DNA from: Neisseria sicca
Lineage (GTDB): Bacteria; Pseudomonadota; Gammaproteobacteria; Burkholderiales; Neisseriaceae
Reading direction: 5' to 3'
DNA: 64,000 nt
Assembly (NCBI RefSeq): GCF_017753665.1
Contig: NZ_CP072524.1
Coordinates: 806,001-870,000, forward strand
Below the pieces are notes generated by a model. That model had not been told where the DNA came from, searched no databases, and saw nothing but the letters and a program-made list of their open reading frames with translations. Below are positions 8,669 through 16,442 of the stretch, one piece after another (the stretch's first letter is position 1; the number at the start of each line of letters is the position of its first letter). Position numbers and translations under genes: made by a program.

Positions 8669-10285
8669 TTAACATTTACCTAATGGTTTACCAGTGCGAC
8701 CGTTTAATTTTCCTCGTCGACCTGGTCTACCACCTCCCCATATACTTCTTCCGCCTTTTCTTTGTGGGTGATATAGACCATGATTTCTTCTATGGTCATT
8801 ATAATCAACCAGTACCAACCTTTTTGTACCCTCATGATGATGCCACGTTAGTCCCTGTTTATTTTTACCTTTTCCCCAATTGGGACTTGAACTCATATCT
8901 CCAGATTTCATCCATTCTTTTAATTCAGGATAACGATTAAGCATATCCCGTTTAAATGATGGATTAGATTCCATTTTTTTAATAAATGCCTTATTTGCAT
9001 CATTAAATTGCACAGCATCACTTGAATATCTAATTCCTGAATCTAACTTATGGTCAAAGAAAATATGGTATTTCCCATTATTAGGTCGAGTAGCTAATCC
9101 TAACGGGTCAACCCAAGCCTGTACACTCGGAGCAAACCAATAAAGATTATCCCCACCCCACAACCCAATCGGGTCCTGATTCACAAACCGCCCGGCCTCT
9201 GGCTCGTAATACCGCATCAGGTTGTAATGCAGCCCGGTCTCTTCATCGAAGTACTGGTTTTGCAATCTGAACGGCTGATGCGCATCCTTGTAAACCCGCT
9301 CGTCCTTTTTCAGACGACCCCAGGCGGTGTATTCGCCGTACCATAAAAGATTGCCATGGATGTCGGTCATCTCCCTCGGTATGCCGACTTGGTCGTTATG
9401 GAAATAGGCGAGGTATTGTGCTTCGTCTTGGTTGTTGTAGAAGACTTGGGCTAAGGGTTCGTAGCTGTCTTGGTCGGTGTAGATATAGGTGTAGCAGCCT
9501 TTGTAGGTGTACTCCTGCAATAGGCGGCTGCCGTCCCAGACGAAGTGGGTGCGTTTCGGGTCGGTGCTCGTCCAGGCGAGTTTGTCTTTTCTTTCCTTAC
9601 TCAGTCTTCGCCCGAACGGGTCATAGGCATATTCCCAAATCTCGGTATTGCCGGCTGGCTTTTTGATTTCGGCGCGGACGAGCTGGTTTTCTAAATCGTA
9701 TTGGTAATATTGGTTTTCACCGTCGGGCAGCTGGCGGTAAATCAGGTTGCCCAGTGCGTCGTAGGTGTATTCGATGCCGTTGTATTCTTTGAGGCGGTTG
9801 CCGCTGCTAATGTTGCTGCCCTTCCCTTCGGCCGCTTTGTCGGAAAGGATGTTGTGGGCGGGGTCGAAGGCGAATGTTTCGCTGCGGCCGGTTTGGCTGT
9901 TGCGGGCTTCCTGAATGCGTCCGATTTTGTCGTAAACGTAATTAAGGACGCCGCTTCTTTGGTCGGCGCTTTGAATGAGGTTGCCGGCTTTGTCGTAGGC
10001 GTAGCGGCGGTTGACGGCGCCGCCGGTCAGCGGGTTTTGTTTGCCGCGGGGTGTTTGTGTGCCGTTCCAAACGGTACGCTGACTTTTCAGACGACCCATG
10101 GGGTCGTAGTCGTACAGGCTGCTGATGCTGCCCTGCGTCCTTTGGATTTCGCGGTGCAGTTTGTCGCGTTCGATGTCGGTAATGACTTCGCCGTCGAGGC
10201 TGATTTGGTGCAGGTGTCCGCTGCCGTAGTAAAGGTAATCGATAGGGCGGCCGTCGGGCAGGATGGTGCGGATGCGGTTGCCCAA
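8669..10285 (-). CDS. 5'-truncated Rhs core with WHH-type nuclease tip (silent cassette)
   Basis: About 538 aa from a TTG start. The same frame is open back to 10726, where a stop lies directly at the DUS junction, so ~150 further core residues lack a start. The core ends in NQDPIGL and WVDPLGL. The tip contains LTWHHHEGTKRLVLV and NDHRRNHGLYHPQRKGG, which fits the WHH clade of HNH-fold toxins (W-H-H ... LV ... H ... HxxGG). A glycine- and arginine-rich tail closes the protein. The immunity gene follows at 8277-8645. Part of the core insertion site carries KAAEGKGSNISSGN rather than the DUS insertion seen in neighbours. Confidence 0.78.
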   Translation of the reverse strand: MGNRIRTILPDGRPIDYLYYGSGHLHQISLDGEVITDIERDKLHREIQRTQGSISSLYDYDPMGRLKSQRTVWNGTQTPRGKQNPLTGGAVNRRYAYDKAGNLIQSADQRSGVLNYVYDKIGRIQEARNSQTGRSETFAFDPAHNILSDKAAEGKGSNISSGNRLKEYNGIEYTYDALGNLIYRQLPDGENQYYQYDLENQLVRAEIKKPAGNTEIWEYAYDPFGRRLSKERKDKLAWTSTDPKRTHFVWDGSRLLQEYTYKGCYTYIYTDQDSYEPLAQVFYNNQDEAQYLAYFHNDQVGIPREMTDIHGNLLWYGEYTAWGRLKKDERVYKDAHQPFRLQNQYFDEETGLHYNLMRYYEPEAGRFVNQDPIGLWGGDNLYWFAPSVQAWVDPLGLATRPNNGKYHIFFDHKLDSGIRYSSDAVQFNDANKAFIKKMESNPSFKRDMLNRYPELKEWMKSGDMSSSPNWGKGKNKQGLTWHHHEGTKRLVLVDYNDHRRNHGLYHPQRKGGRSIWGGGRPGRRGKLNGRTGKPLGKC

Positions 10286-10724
10286 CGGGTCGTATCGGTA
10301 GCCTACGGTGGCGCTTTGGCCGTTGTGGACGGTGGTTTCGCCGATGAGGCGGTCGAGTTCGTCGTAGGCGAGTTCGACGCTGCTGTGTTGGTTGCGGGCT
10401 TTGGTCAGGTTGCCGGTAATGGGGTCGTATTCGAATCGGGTGCGGCTGATGCCTTCGTCTTTGCTTTGTCCGTTGCGACCGGAGACTTTGCGGCTTTGTT
10501 TTTCGATCAGTTGGCCGAGGATGTTGCGTTTGAACCGGTGGATGTGCCAAGTCTCGGGACGCTCTTTCAGACGACCTTCATTATTGCTTTGACCGTATTC
10601 GGTCTGTTGAACCAGCTGTCCGGCGGCATCATAGCCGTAGGCGGTGATTTTACCGTCCCAGCCGGTTTCTTGGATCAGGTTGTCGGTTCGGTCGTAATCG
10701 AGACGGTAGGTTTCGCCGTTTTCA

Positions 10725-10816
10725 TTTCAGACGACCTCTATGTTAACTGCTAATGAGATTGTTAAAGAACAAATGGTTCAGACGACCTCAAAGAAGGTAT
10801 TGAGGTCGTCTGAAAA
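10725..10816 (-). repeat. Cassette-joint repeat J1
   Basis: The copy lacks the outermost DUS of the second pair because it is spliced directly into rhs core at 10726. The boxA-like motif complement is at 10758-10773. Confidence 0.8.
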
Positions 10817-10817
10817 A

Positions 10818-10890
10818 CAGAAACCGCGTGAGTGTGTACTGCACATACCCTACATCAGAACTGAAAGTTTTGTCTGGGCTACGACTTACT
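10818..10890 (-). repeat. Cassette-end repeat J2
   Basis: Diverged copy of the directional repeat lying between an immunity gene and element J1. It contains CAGAAACCGCGTG on the plus strand. Confidence 0.75.
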
Positions 10891-10923
10891 AAACGGTTTT
10901 AGGCTATTTAGGCTTGCATCTAT

Positions 10924-11469
10924 TTATCTATATTTCTTAATATCCTGTAAGGTAATTATATTATTTCTTAAATCATCTAAAAATAACAATTGAATTTCAT
11001 ATTCACGTTTTAAATTTTCCTCCTCTATTTTGCCATCTTCAGAGTATGGGAAATTCGCTAAAGCATCTTTCCAGTTAATTACGTTTTCAGCACATGCAGC
11101 AAAGTAATAACTATCAGATGATTTTTGTTGTATACCTAGTAACATATTTCGAATCGAAGCTAATAATTCTATAGTTCCTTGTGTTTCTACCATATCATTT
11201 AATGGATCATCATCATCCCAATTTATATCTTCTATAGCTTTTTGAGAGATTCCAATATTTATTTGGGAGAAATCATACCAACCAGCTTTAATGATAGCAT
11301 CACAGAGTTGGTAGTTCACATTTGAATTAGTTATTTTAGTCATATTTTCTTTTATTTTTTTCTCAATGATCAGTGCATTACAGCACCAAGCTGCAAATTT
11401 ACATTTCTTTTGTAGATCCATTTGATCTAAAAGAGATTGTACTTTTTCAATATGTAATTCTATATTCAT
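10924..11469 (-). CDS. Immunity-like protein of an eroded cassette
   Basis: Protein of 181 aa, largely helical by composition, with CKFAAWCCNALI near residue 23 and YYFAACAENVINWKDA near residue 125. The pattern slightly recalls DUF416 proteins, which occur as immunity proteins, but I would not insist on it. Upstream on the strand lies only a 41-codon toxin tail and a broken rhs core, so this gene has outlived its toxin. It is followed by J2 and J1. Whether it is still expressed is unknown; a ribosome-binding site (AAAGGATGAATT) precedes the ATG. Confidence 0.6.
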   Translation of the reverse strand: MNIELHIEKVQSLLDQMDLQKKCKFAAWCCNALIIEKKIKENMTKITNSNVNYQLCDAIIKAGWYDFSQINIGISQKAIEDINWDDDDPLNDMVETQGTIELLASIRNMLLGIQQKSSDSYYFAACAENVINWKDALANFPYSEDGKIEEENLKREYEIQLLFLDDLRNNIITLQDIKKYR

Positions 11470-11483
11470 AATTCATCCTTTCA

Positions 11484-11609
11484 TCAATCATATACACCAC
11501 CAGCACCGTCAACACTTGGTTTACATCTTGAACAAGGTGCATTTCTTTGTTTACTGCCCCAAGAAATTCCTTTTCGAGTAACTTTTGTGTCATCTGGTAT
11601 ATTTCGCAT
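11484..11609 (-). pseudogene. C-terminal remnant of a toxin tip
   Basis: My own translation gives 41 codons, starting MRNIPDDTKVTRKG and ending GAGGVYD, with a NAPCSRCK motif (Cys-x-x-Cys). It ends 15 bases before the immunity ATG at 11469, exactly where a toxin tip should end. It is joined to a degenerate rhs core fragment in a different frame, so no complete toxin is made. The Cys pair could be the tail of a deaminase-like metal site, but too little remains to assign. Confidence 0.55.
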
Positions 11610-11611
11610 GA

Positions 11612-11797
11612 TTGATATTTTTTACAACATATTTTGATAAGGCGAATGTTCCGCTGTGGTCTTCTTTACTTTGGGCTTCCTGAACGCATCCAATTTTATT
11701 GTAGACGTAATGGAGCGTGCCACTTCTTTTGTCAGTATTTTGAATCAGGTTACCTGCTTTGTCGTAAGCGTAGCAGCGGTTAATTACGGCACAACAA
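11612..11797 (-). pseudogene. Degenerate rhs core fragment
   Basis: It corresponds to the core segment NRxYAYDKAGNLIQSADQRSGVLNY...RIQEA, with many substitutions (for example NTDKRSGTLHYVYNKIG) and a loss of the remaining ~300 core codons. It abuts the toxin tail remnant through a frameshifted joint and J1 on the other side. Confidence 0.65.
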
Positions 11798-11906
11798 AGG
11801 TCGTCTGAAAGTTGGTTTCAGACGACCTCTATGTTAACTGCTAATAGATTGTTAAAGAACAAATGGTTCAGACGACCTCAAAGAAGATGGTGAGGTCGTC
11901 TGAAAA
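11798..11906 (-). repeat. Cassette-joint repeat J1
   Basis: Complete copy with both DUS pairs; boxA-like complement at 11848-11863. Confidence 0.8.
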
Positions 11907-11907
11907 A

Positions 11908-11980
11908 CAGAAACCGCGTGCGTGTGTACCGCACACACCCTACGTCAGGACTGAAGGTTTTGTGCGGGCTACGGCTTGCT
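11908..11980 (-). repeat. Cassette-end repeat J2
   Basis: A well-preserved copy. In the direction of transcription it starts AGCAAGCCGTAGCCCGCA and ends ACGCACGCGGTTTCTG. Confidence 0.8.
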
Positions 11981-11986
11981 AGAAAA

Positions 11987-12319
11987 TTACTTTTTCACAG
12001 CACGAATTTTTTTCAACCCATTCTCCAAAATAGTAACTTTCTCGGGAGGAGTTCCCCTATCCAAAGCATTCCACCAGTTATTTACTGGTTTAACGAATAA
12101 TTGAAAACCTTCATCCGTTAAATTTGATTTCTTAATAATTAAATCATTTTTTACTGATCCATCTTGATTAAAAGGATTTATATTTACCAACAAATCATTT
12201 TCTATTAAAAATTTCATCAAAGACAAAGACATTTTTTTTATTGCTTCTTGGTAATCAACATCTTTACTTCCTGAAATAAATGCATCAAAATCAAATAAAA
12301 CTATATCATTTACTTCCAT
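11987..12319 (-). CDS. Orphan immunity-like protein
   Basis: Protein of 110 aa. The ATG at 12319 is chosen over an in-frame ATG 18 bases upstream because AAGGA sits at the right distance before it. The C-terminal half (NLTDEGFQLFVKPVNNWW, then a Gly-Leu-Lys-Lys-Ile end) resembles small cytosolic immunity proteins with a conserved Thr-Asp-Glu-Gly and Trp pair. It has no toxin tip of its own: copies of J2 lie on both sides (11908 and 12329), so it is an independent, single-gene module between two cassettes. The role is inferred from context. Confidence 0.6.
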   Translation of the reverse strand: MEVNDIVLFDFDAFISGSKDVDYQEAIKKMSLSLMKFLIENDLLVNINPFNQDGSVKNDLIIKKSNLTDEGFQLFVKPVNNWWNALDRGTPPEKVTILENGLKKIRAVKK

Positions 12320-12328
12320 AAGATTCCT

Positions 12329-12377
12329 TCCGCACACACCCTACGTCAGGACTGAAGGTTTTGTGCAACGGCTTGCT
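12329..12377 (-). repeat. Cassette-end repeat J2 (partial)
   Basis: Shortened copy lacking the CGGTTTCTG end and a few internal bases. It separates the Imm26-like gene from the orphan immunity gene. Confidence 0.7.
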
Positions 12378-12379
12378 TT

Positions 12380-12961
12380 TCACGCTTTTAAATTCCGGTG
12401 GTGAATTTTTTGAAACTCATCCGAAATAAAATCTCCAAATTCTGCAAACGATTCAATAGGTAAATTAAAAATTTCTGGTTTACGACGAATAAGAAAACTT
12501 AAAATATGATAATGGCTATTGGGTGTTTCAAGCAATTCAATGCTCTTAAGTATTTTTTGCCTAGCATCCTCTTCATCTATTTCTTGCTCGATGGAAAAGT
12601 CTGCATTGTGAGCCAATCCCATAGCAGGATTAATGGAAGTAATTTCACTTGGGGTTGGATCTTGGTAATCGGGATCTTGAGCAATTATCCTCCAGTCTGA
12701 CTCTAGCTTTGATTCAAATAAGGTATGGCAGTCTAAAACGGTTTTGAATAGAATTGGGTAATTTCCAGCATTTTTATAATCGAATGGCTCAACTGGGCTT
12801 GAAGTAAACAAATCAAAAATTCCTACAGTGGCACCAAGCTTATTTTTAGCGATTATTCTACCGTAACCGAATAATTTATCAGCTATTTTAAAACAAAATA
12901 AATCACCATTCTTAAGATATCTATATAAAGTTCTGTTTTTTTCCCAATTAAAGATTTTCAT
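12380..12961 (-). CDS. Imm26-like immunity protein for the GIY-YIG cassette
   Basis: Protein of 193 aa beginning 30 bases after the stop of the GIY-YIG-tipped rhs cassette. The N-terminal half contains LKNGDLFCFKIADKLFGYGR followed by a GIFD strand, the pattern of the Imm26 family (GDxFxxx...GxGRI...iFD), a known immunity family of polymorphic toxins. It is cytosolic by appearance and acidic. It is presumed to bind and block the tip at 12992-13400. Family recognition is from memory of the motif and has not been searched. Confidence 0.7.
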   Translation of the reverse strand: MKIFNWEKNRTLYRYLKNGDLFCFKIADKLFGYGRIIAKNKLGATVGIFDLFTSSPVEPFDYKNAGNYPILFKTVLDCHTLFESKLESDWRIIAQDPDYQDPTPSEITSINPAMGLAHNADFSIEQEIDEEDARQKILKSIELLETPNSHYHILSFLIRRKPEIFNLPIESFAEFGDFISDEFQKIHHRNLKA

Positions 12962-12991
12962 AATACTTTTCCTTTTCTATAGCATAGAATG

Positions 12992-15349
12992 TTAAATTAT
13001 TGGAAGATTTTTACAACCATTTTTGAGAATATGGTCTCTTCCTGCAACCATTGCTTTTTGTCTTTTGGCATCACGGGTCTTATTCTCAACAAATGAATGA
13101 CATTTATTTCCTCTGGTTTTAGTTTTTTTAGGATTAAAATTACTTTTCTGACCTTTTTTAAGTTTTTTTCCTGTCAGTGTTCCATGTTGTCGAATACAGC
13201 CTTCCTCATATCCACGGGCGGTTTCGTAATCCAAATCGCTATATAATTCTACTAAGCGTTCTGTTCCAACTAATCTTCCTGATTTCCTGTGTTGTTTTGC
13301 ACGCGTCTTTATATTATCCGTAATACCGATATAAAAAGGTTTACTATCCCCTGGCCTATACAATCCATAAACAGAATATTTTTTTAATCCCAATGGATCT
13401 AACCAAATTTGAGCATTGGTGGCAAATTGATAAAAATTAGCTCCACCATCTAACCCAATCGGGTCCTGATTCACAAACCGACCGGCCTCGGGTTCGTAAT
13501 ACCTGAACAGATTGTAATGCAGCCCTGTCTCTTCATCGTAATACTGGTTTTGCAATCTGAACGGCTGATGCGCATCCTTATAAACCCGCTCATCCTTTTT
13601 CAGACGACCCCAAGCGGTGTATTCGCCGTACCATAGGAGATTGCCGTGGATGTCGGTCATCTCCCTCGGGATACCGACTTGGTCGTTGTGGAAATAGGCG
13701 AGGTATCGCCCTTCGTCTTGGTTGTTGTGAAAAACTTGGGCTAAGGGTTCGTAGCTGTCTTGGTCGGTGTAGATATAGGTGTAGCAGCCTTTGTAGGTAT
13801 ACTCCTGAAGTAATCGTGTTCCGTCCCAGACGAAGTGGGTGCGTTTCGGATCGGTGCTCGTCCAGGCGAGTTTGTCTTGGCGTTCTTTGGAAAGGCGTCG
13901 TCCGAACGGGTCGTAGGCGTAGGTCCAGATTTCGGTATTGCCTGCGGGCTTTTTGATTTCGGCGCGGACGAGCTGGTTTTCTAAATCGTATTGGTAATAT
14001 TGGTTTTCGCCATTGGGCAGCTGGCGGTAAATCAGGTTGCCCAATGCGTCGTAGGTGTATTCGATGCCGTTGTATTCTTTGAGGCGGTTGCCGCTGATAA
14101 GGTTGGGGTTGGCAGGTGATTTCAGACGACCTTGAGTTTTGGGGTCGTCTGAAATCGGAGCGGTCGTTTTGCCCTCTCCCACGGGAGAGGGAGCAGATGT
14201 CGGGATGTCGAGGATGTTGTGGGCGGGGTCGAAGGCGAAGGTTTCGCTGCGGCCGGTTTGGCTGTTGCGGGCTTCCTGAATGCGTCCGATTTTGTCGTAG
14301 ATGTAATTGAGGACGCCGCTTCTTTGGTCGGCACTTTGGATCAGGTTGCCGGCTTTGTCGTAGACATAGCGGCGGTTGACTGCGCCGCCGGCCAGCGGGT
14401 TTTGTTTGCCGCTCCAGACGGTACGCTGGCTTTTCAGACGACCCATGGGGTCGTAGTCGTACAGGCTGCTGATGCTGCCCTGCGTCCTTTGGATTTCTCG
14501 GTGCAGTTTGTCGCGTTCGATGTCGCTGACGACTTCGCCGTCGAGGCTGATTTGGTGCAGGTGTCCGCTGCCGTAGTACAGGTAATCGATATGGCGGCCG
14601 TCGGGCAGGATGGTGCGGATGCGGTTGCCTAACGGGTCGTATTGATAGCCTACGGTGGCGCTTTGGCCGTTATGGACGGTGGTTTCGCCGATGAGGCGGT
14701 CGAGTTCGTCGTAGGCGAGTTCGACGCTGCTGTGTTGGTTGCGGGCTTTGGTCAGGTTGCCGGTAATCGGGTCGTAGTCGAAACGGGTGCGGCTGATGCC
14801 TTCGTCTTTGCTTTGTCCGTTGCGGCTGGAGACTTTGCGGCTTTGTTTTTCGATCAGTTGGCCGAGGATGTTGCGTTTGAAATGGTGGATGTGCCAAGTT
14901 TCGGGACGCTCTTTCAGACGACCTTCATTATTGCTTTGGCCGTATTCGGTCTGCTGCACCAGTTGTCCGGCGGCATCGTAGCCGTAGGCGGTGATTTTGC
15001 CGTCCCAGCCGGTTTCTTGGATCAGGTTGTCGGTCGGGTCGTAATCGAAACGGTAGGTTTCGCCGTTTTCATTGGTGAGGACGGTCAGACGGCGGGCTTT
15101 GTCGTAGGCGTAGGCGAAGGTATGGCCCAGCGCGTTGGTGCGTTTGAGCGGCAGTCCGTCCACCGCGAGTTCGTAGGCGGTTTTGGCACCGAGTCCGTCA
15201 ATGTGGGCGGTCAGACGGTTGAGGCGGTCGTATTCGAAGGTTTCGTGACTGCCGTCGGGGTAGTCGGTTGAGATTGTTAAAGAACAAATATTAAATATTT
15301 CAGACGACCTCAAAGAAAGTATTGAGGTCGTCTGAAAAGCGGAAACCAC
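12992..15349 (-). CDS. 5'-truncated Rhs core with GIY-YIG nuclease tip (silent cassette)
   Basis: About 785 aa. The first ~27 residues come from junction repeat DNA and are not Rhs; true core starts at TDYPDGSHETFEYDRLNR. The core ends NQDPIGL ... WLDPLGL. The tip reads KKYSVYGLYRPGDSKPFYIG with ITDNIKTRAKQH following, a clear GIY-YIG core (Y-x-x-Y ... YIGIT ... R-x-K-Q-H), then a Glu-containing helix (RGYEEGCIRQHG) and a Lys-rich tail. Such tips cut DNA or RNA in the target cell. The Imm26-like gene follows. From 14116 to 15271 the core appears identical to 6003 onward and 25223 onward. Confidence 0.82.
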   Translation of the reverse strand: MVSAFQTTSILSLRSSEIFNICSLTISTDYPDGSHETFEYDRLNRLTAHIDGLGAKTAYELAVDGLPLKRTNALGHTFAYAYDKARRLTVLTNENGETYRFDYDPTDNLIQETGWDGKITAYGYDAAGQLVQQTEYGQSNNEGRLKERPETWHIHHFKRNILGQLIEKQSRKVSSRNGQSKDEGISRTRFDYDPITGNLTKARNQHSSVELAYDELDRLIGETTVHNGQSATVGYQYDPLGNRIRTILPDGRHIDYLYYGSGHLHQISLDGEVVSDIERDKLHREIQRTQGSISSLYDYDPMGRLKSQRTVWSGKQNPLAGGAVNRRYVYDKAGNLIQSADQRSGVLNYIYDKIGRIQEARNSQTGRSETFAFDPAHNILDIPTSAPSPVGEGKTTAPISDDPKTQGRLKSPANPNLISGNRLKEYNGIEYTYDALGNLIYRQLPNGENQYYQYDLENQLVRAEIKKPAGNTEIWTYAYDPFGRRLSKERQDKLAWTSTDPKRTHFVWDGTRLLQEYTYKGCYTYIYTDQDSYEPLAQVFHNNQDEGRYLAYFHNDQVGIPREMTDIHGNLLWYGEYTAWGRLKKDERVYKDAHQPFRLQNQYYDEETGLHYNLFRYYEPEAGRFVNQDPIGLDGGANFYQFATNAQIWLDPLGLKKYSVYGLYRPGDSKPFYIGITDNIKTRAKQHRKSGRLVGTERLVELYSDLDYETARGYEEGCIRQHGTLTGKKLKKGQKSNFNPKKTKTRGNKCHSFVENKTRDAKRQKAMVAGRDHILKNGCKNLPII
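15267..15338 (-). repeat. Cassette-joint repeat J1 (partial)
   Basis: Only the boxA-like segment (complement 15273-15288) and one DUS pair remain; the second pair was lost where rhs core was joined. Confidence 0.75.
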
Positions 15350-15413
15350 GTGCGTGCGTTCCGCAAATACCCTAATATCAGGACTAAAGCTTTTGTACGG
15401 GCTATGACTTGCT
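15340..15413 (-). repeat. Cassette-end repeat J2
   Basis: A diverged full-length copy between an immunity gene and J1. Confidence 0.75.
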
Positions 15414-15437
15414 TAATAAATTTATTGAATATTCCAA

Positions 15438-15968
15438 TTAAAAATACTTAAATGGATAAACATTAAACAAATTATTACTTATACTATTTACTGAATTTAT
15501 AAACTCAGTTTTTATATTATCCGTAAGTGTCTCTCCCTCATCTAATAGGTGTTCTAAATCTCGGTATAACAAAGCCAACTGGATAAATTGTGGGAAACCT
15601 ATCCCTAAATTTGTAAATCCAGATTTGGTATACTCTCCAGCATCATGATTATAATGAAAAATGGTATTATCTATTTTATTTAAAAACCATCCATCTCCCT
15701 GTCCCGCTTGTCCAATACCCCAAAAACACCTTGATATTTCGGAATAATTACACTCTAAGTATCTATTTTCATTTAAAGCCTCTTCATAATTAAAAAGAGA
15801 AATATCAGGTATTATTTCTACTTCCTGATACTTAGCAATAAATAACAAATAGTTATTATCCAGCTTAGGAAGTTTATCTAACTTTTTAATTTCTACTTTA
15901 CGTTTAATACATATATTAAAAAAATCATCGGGAAATAATTTTAATTTGAACATAAAAGTATACTCCAT
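15438..15968 (-). CDS. Second or orphan immunity-like protein
   Basis: Protein of 176 aa. The C-terminal half contains GQAGQGDGWFLNKI, IFHYNHDAGEY and LGIGFPQFIQLALLYRDLE, a layout reminiscent of SUKH/SMI1-KNR4-type or related immunity proteins (G-x-G-D-G-W ... F ... L-x-x-L). It lies ~100 bases after the Imm10-like gene and before J2, so it is either a second immunity gene of the deaminase cassette or a leftover from another tip. No toxin tip matches it. Extremely AT-rich. Family tentative. Confidence 0.6.
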   Translation of the reverse strand: MEYTFMFKLKLFPDDFFNICIKRKVEIKKLDKLPKLDNNYLLFIAKYQEVEIIPDISLFNYEEALNENRYLECNYSEISRCFWGIGQAGQGDGWFLNKIDNTIFHYNHDAGEYTKSGFTNLGIGFPQFIQLALLYRDLEHLLDEGETLTDNIKTEFINSVNSISNNLFNVYPFKYF

Positions 15969-16066
15969 AATTTTTTTGGATAGAAAGATATTTTCTTCAA
16001 TATTTTCCTAATCCTTTTATTATTGTTTTTTAGATATTGTAGCCTTACCGTCATTATTTTTTAAAT

Positions 16067-16417
16067 TTAGTAAACTACAACTTCACAATCAGATTCTCCA
16101 AAAATATACTCAATATATTCATTTAATTCTTTATCAGGTCGATATATTATAATTAGATTTTTAATACCATTTTGATAAATTTTTTGATTTTCTTGAAAAT
16201 AAATAACTAATTTATCAGAATAAATTTCTACCTTTTTGAAGCCACCTACCCCTGAATATTGTTGACTATTAATTTCATAATAATAGTATTCTAAGTCATC
16301 AACTTCTCTTTGCAAGATTAAGTAATTATCAGGATTAGGTTTTTCACTATCTGCAAATGCAATAGTAAGAATATCATCTTCTATTTTGTAATACGTATTT
16401 CTTGAAATAATTTCCAT
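16067..16417 (-). CDS. Imm10-like immunity protein for the deaminase cassette
   Basis: Protein of 116 aa. A longer frame opens inside the toxin gene, but the ATG at 16417 is preferred because AAGGA lies 8 bases upstream and it falls after the toxin stop at 16443. The sequence ILTIAFADSEKPNPDNYLIL, followed by Gln-Arg, an acidic stretch, YYYEINSQQYSGVGGF and a final strand pair, closely follows the Imm10 pattern (vGFAD ... YLILQR ... YxExNxQ ... GYGG). The presumed role is cytosolic neutralisation of the deaminase tip encoded just upstream. Confidence 0.72.
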   Translation of the reverse strand: MEIISRNTYYKIEDDILTIAFADSEKPNPDNYLILQREVDDLEYYYYEINSQQYSGVGGFKKVEIYSDKLVIYFQENQKIYQNGIKNLIIIYRPDKELNEYIEYIFGESDCEVVVY

Positions 16418-16442
16418 AAACAATTCCTTATCATATTGTTTC

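Noticed and set aside
12992..15349. Treating the truncated rhs frames as independently secreted effectors
   Set aside because: They lack the N-terminal PAAR-like or DUF6531 region, and their starts fall in repeat DNA; silent cassette is the better reading.
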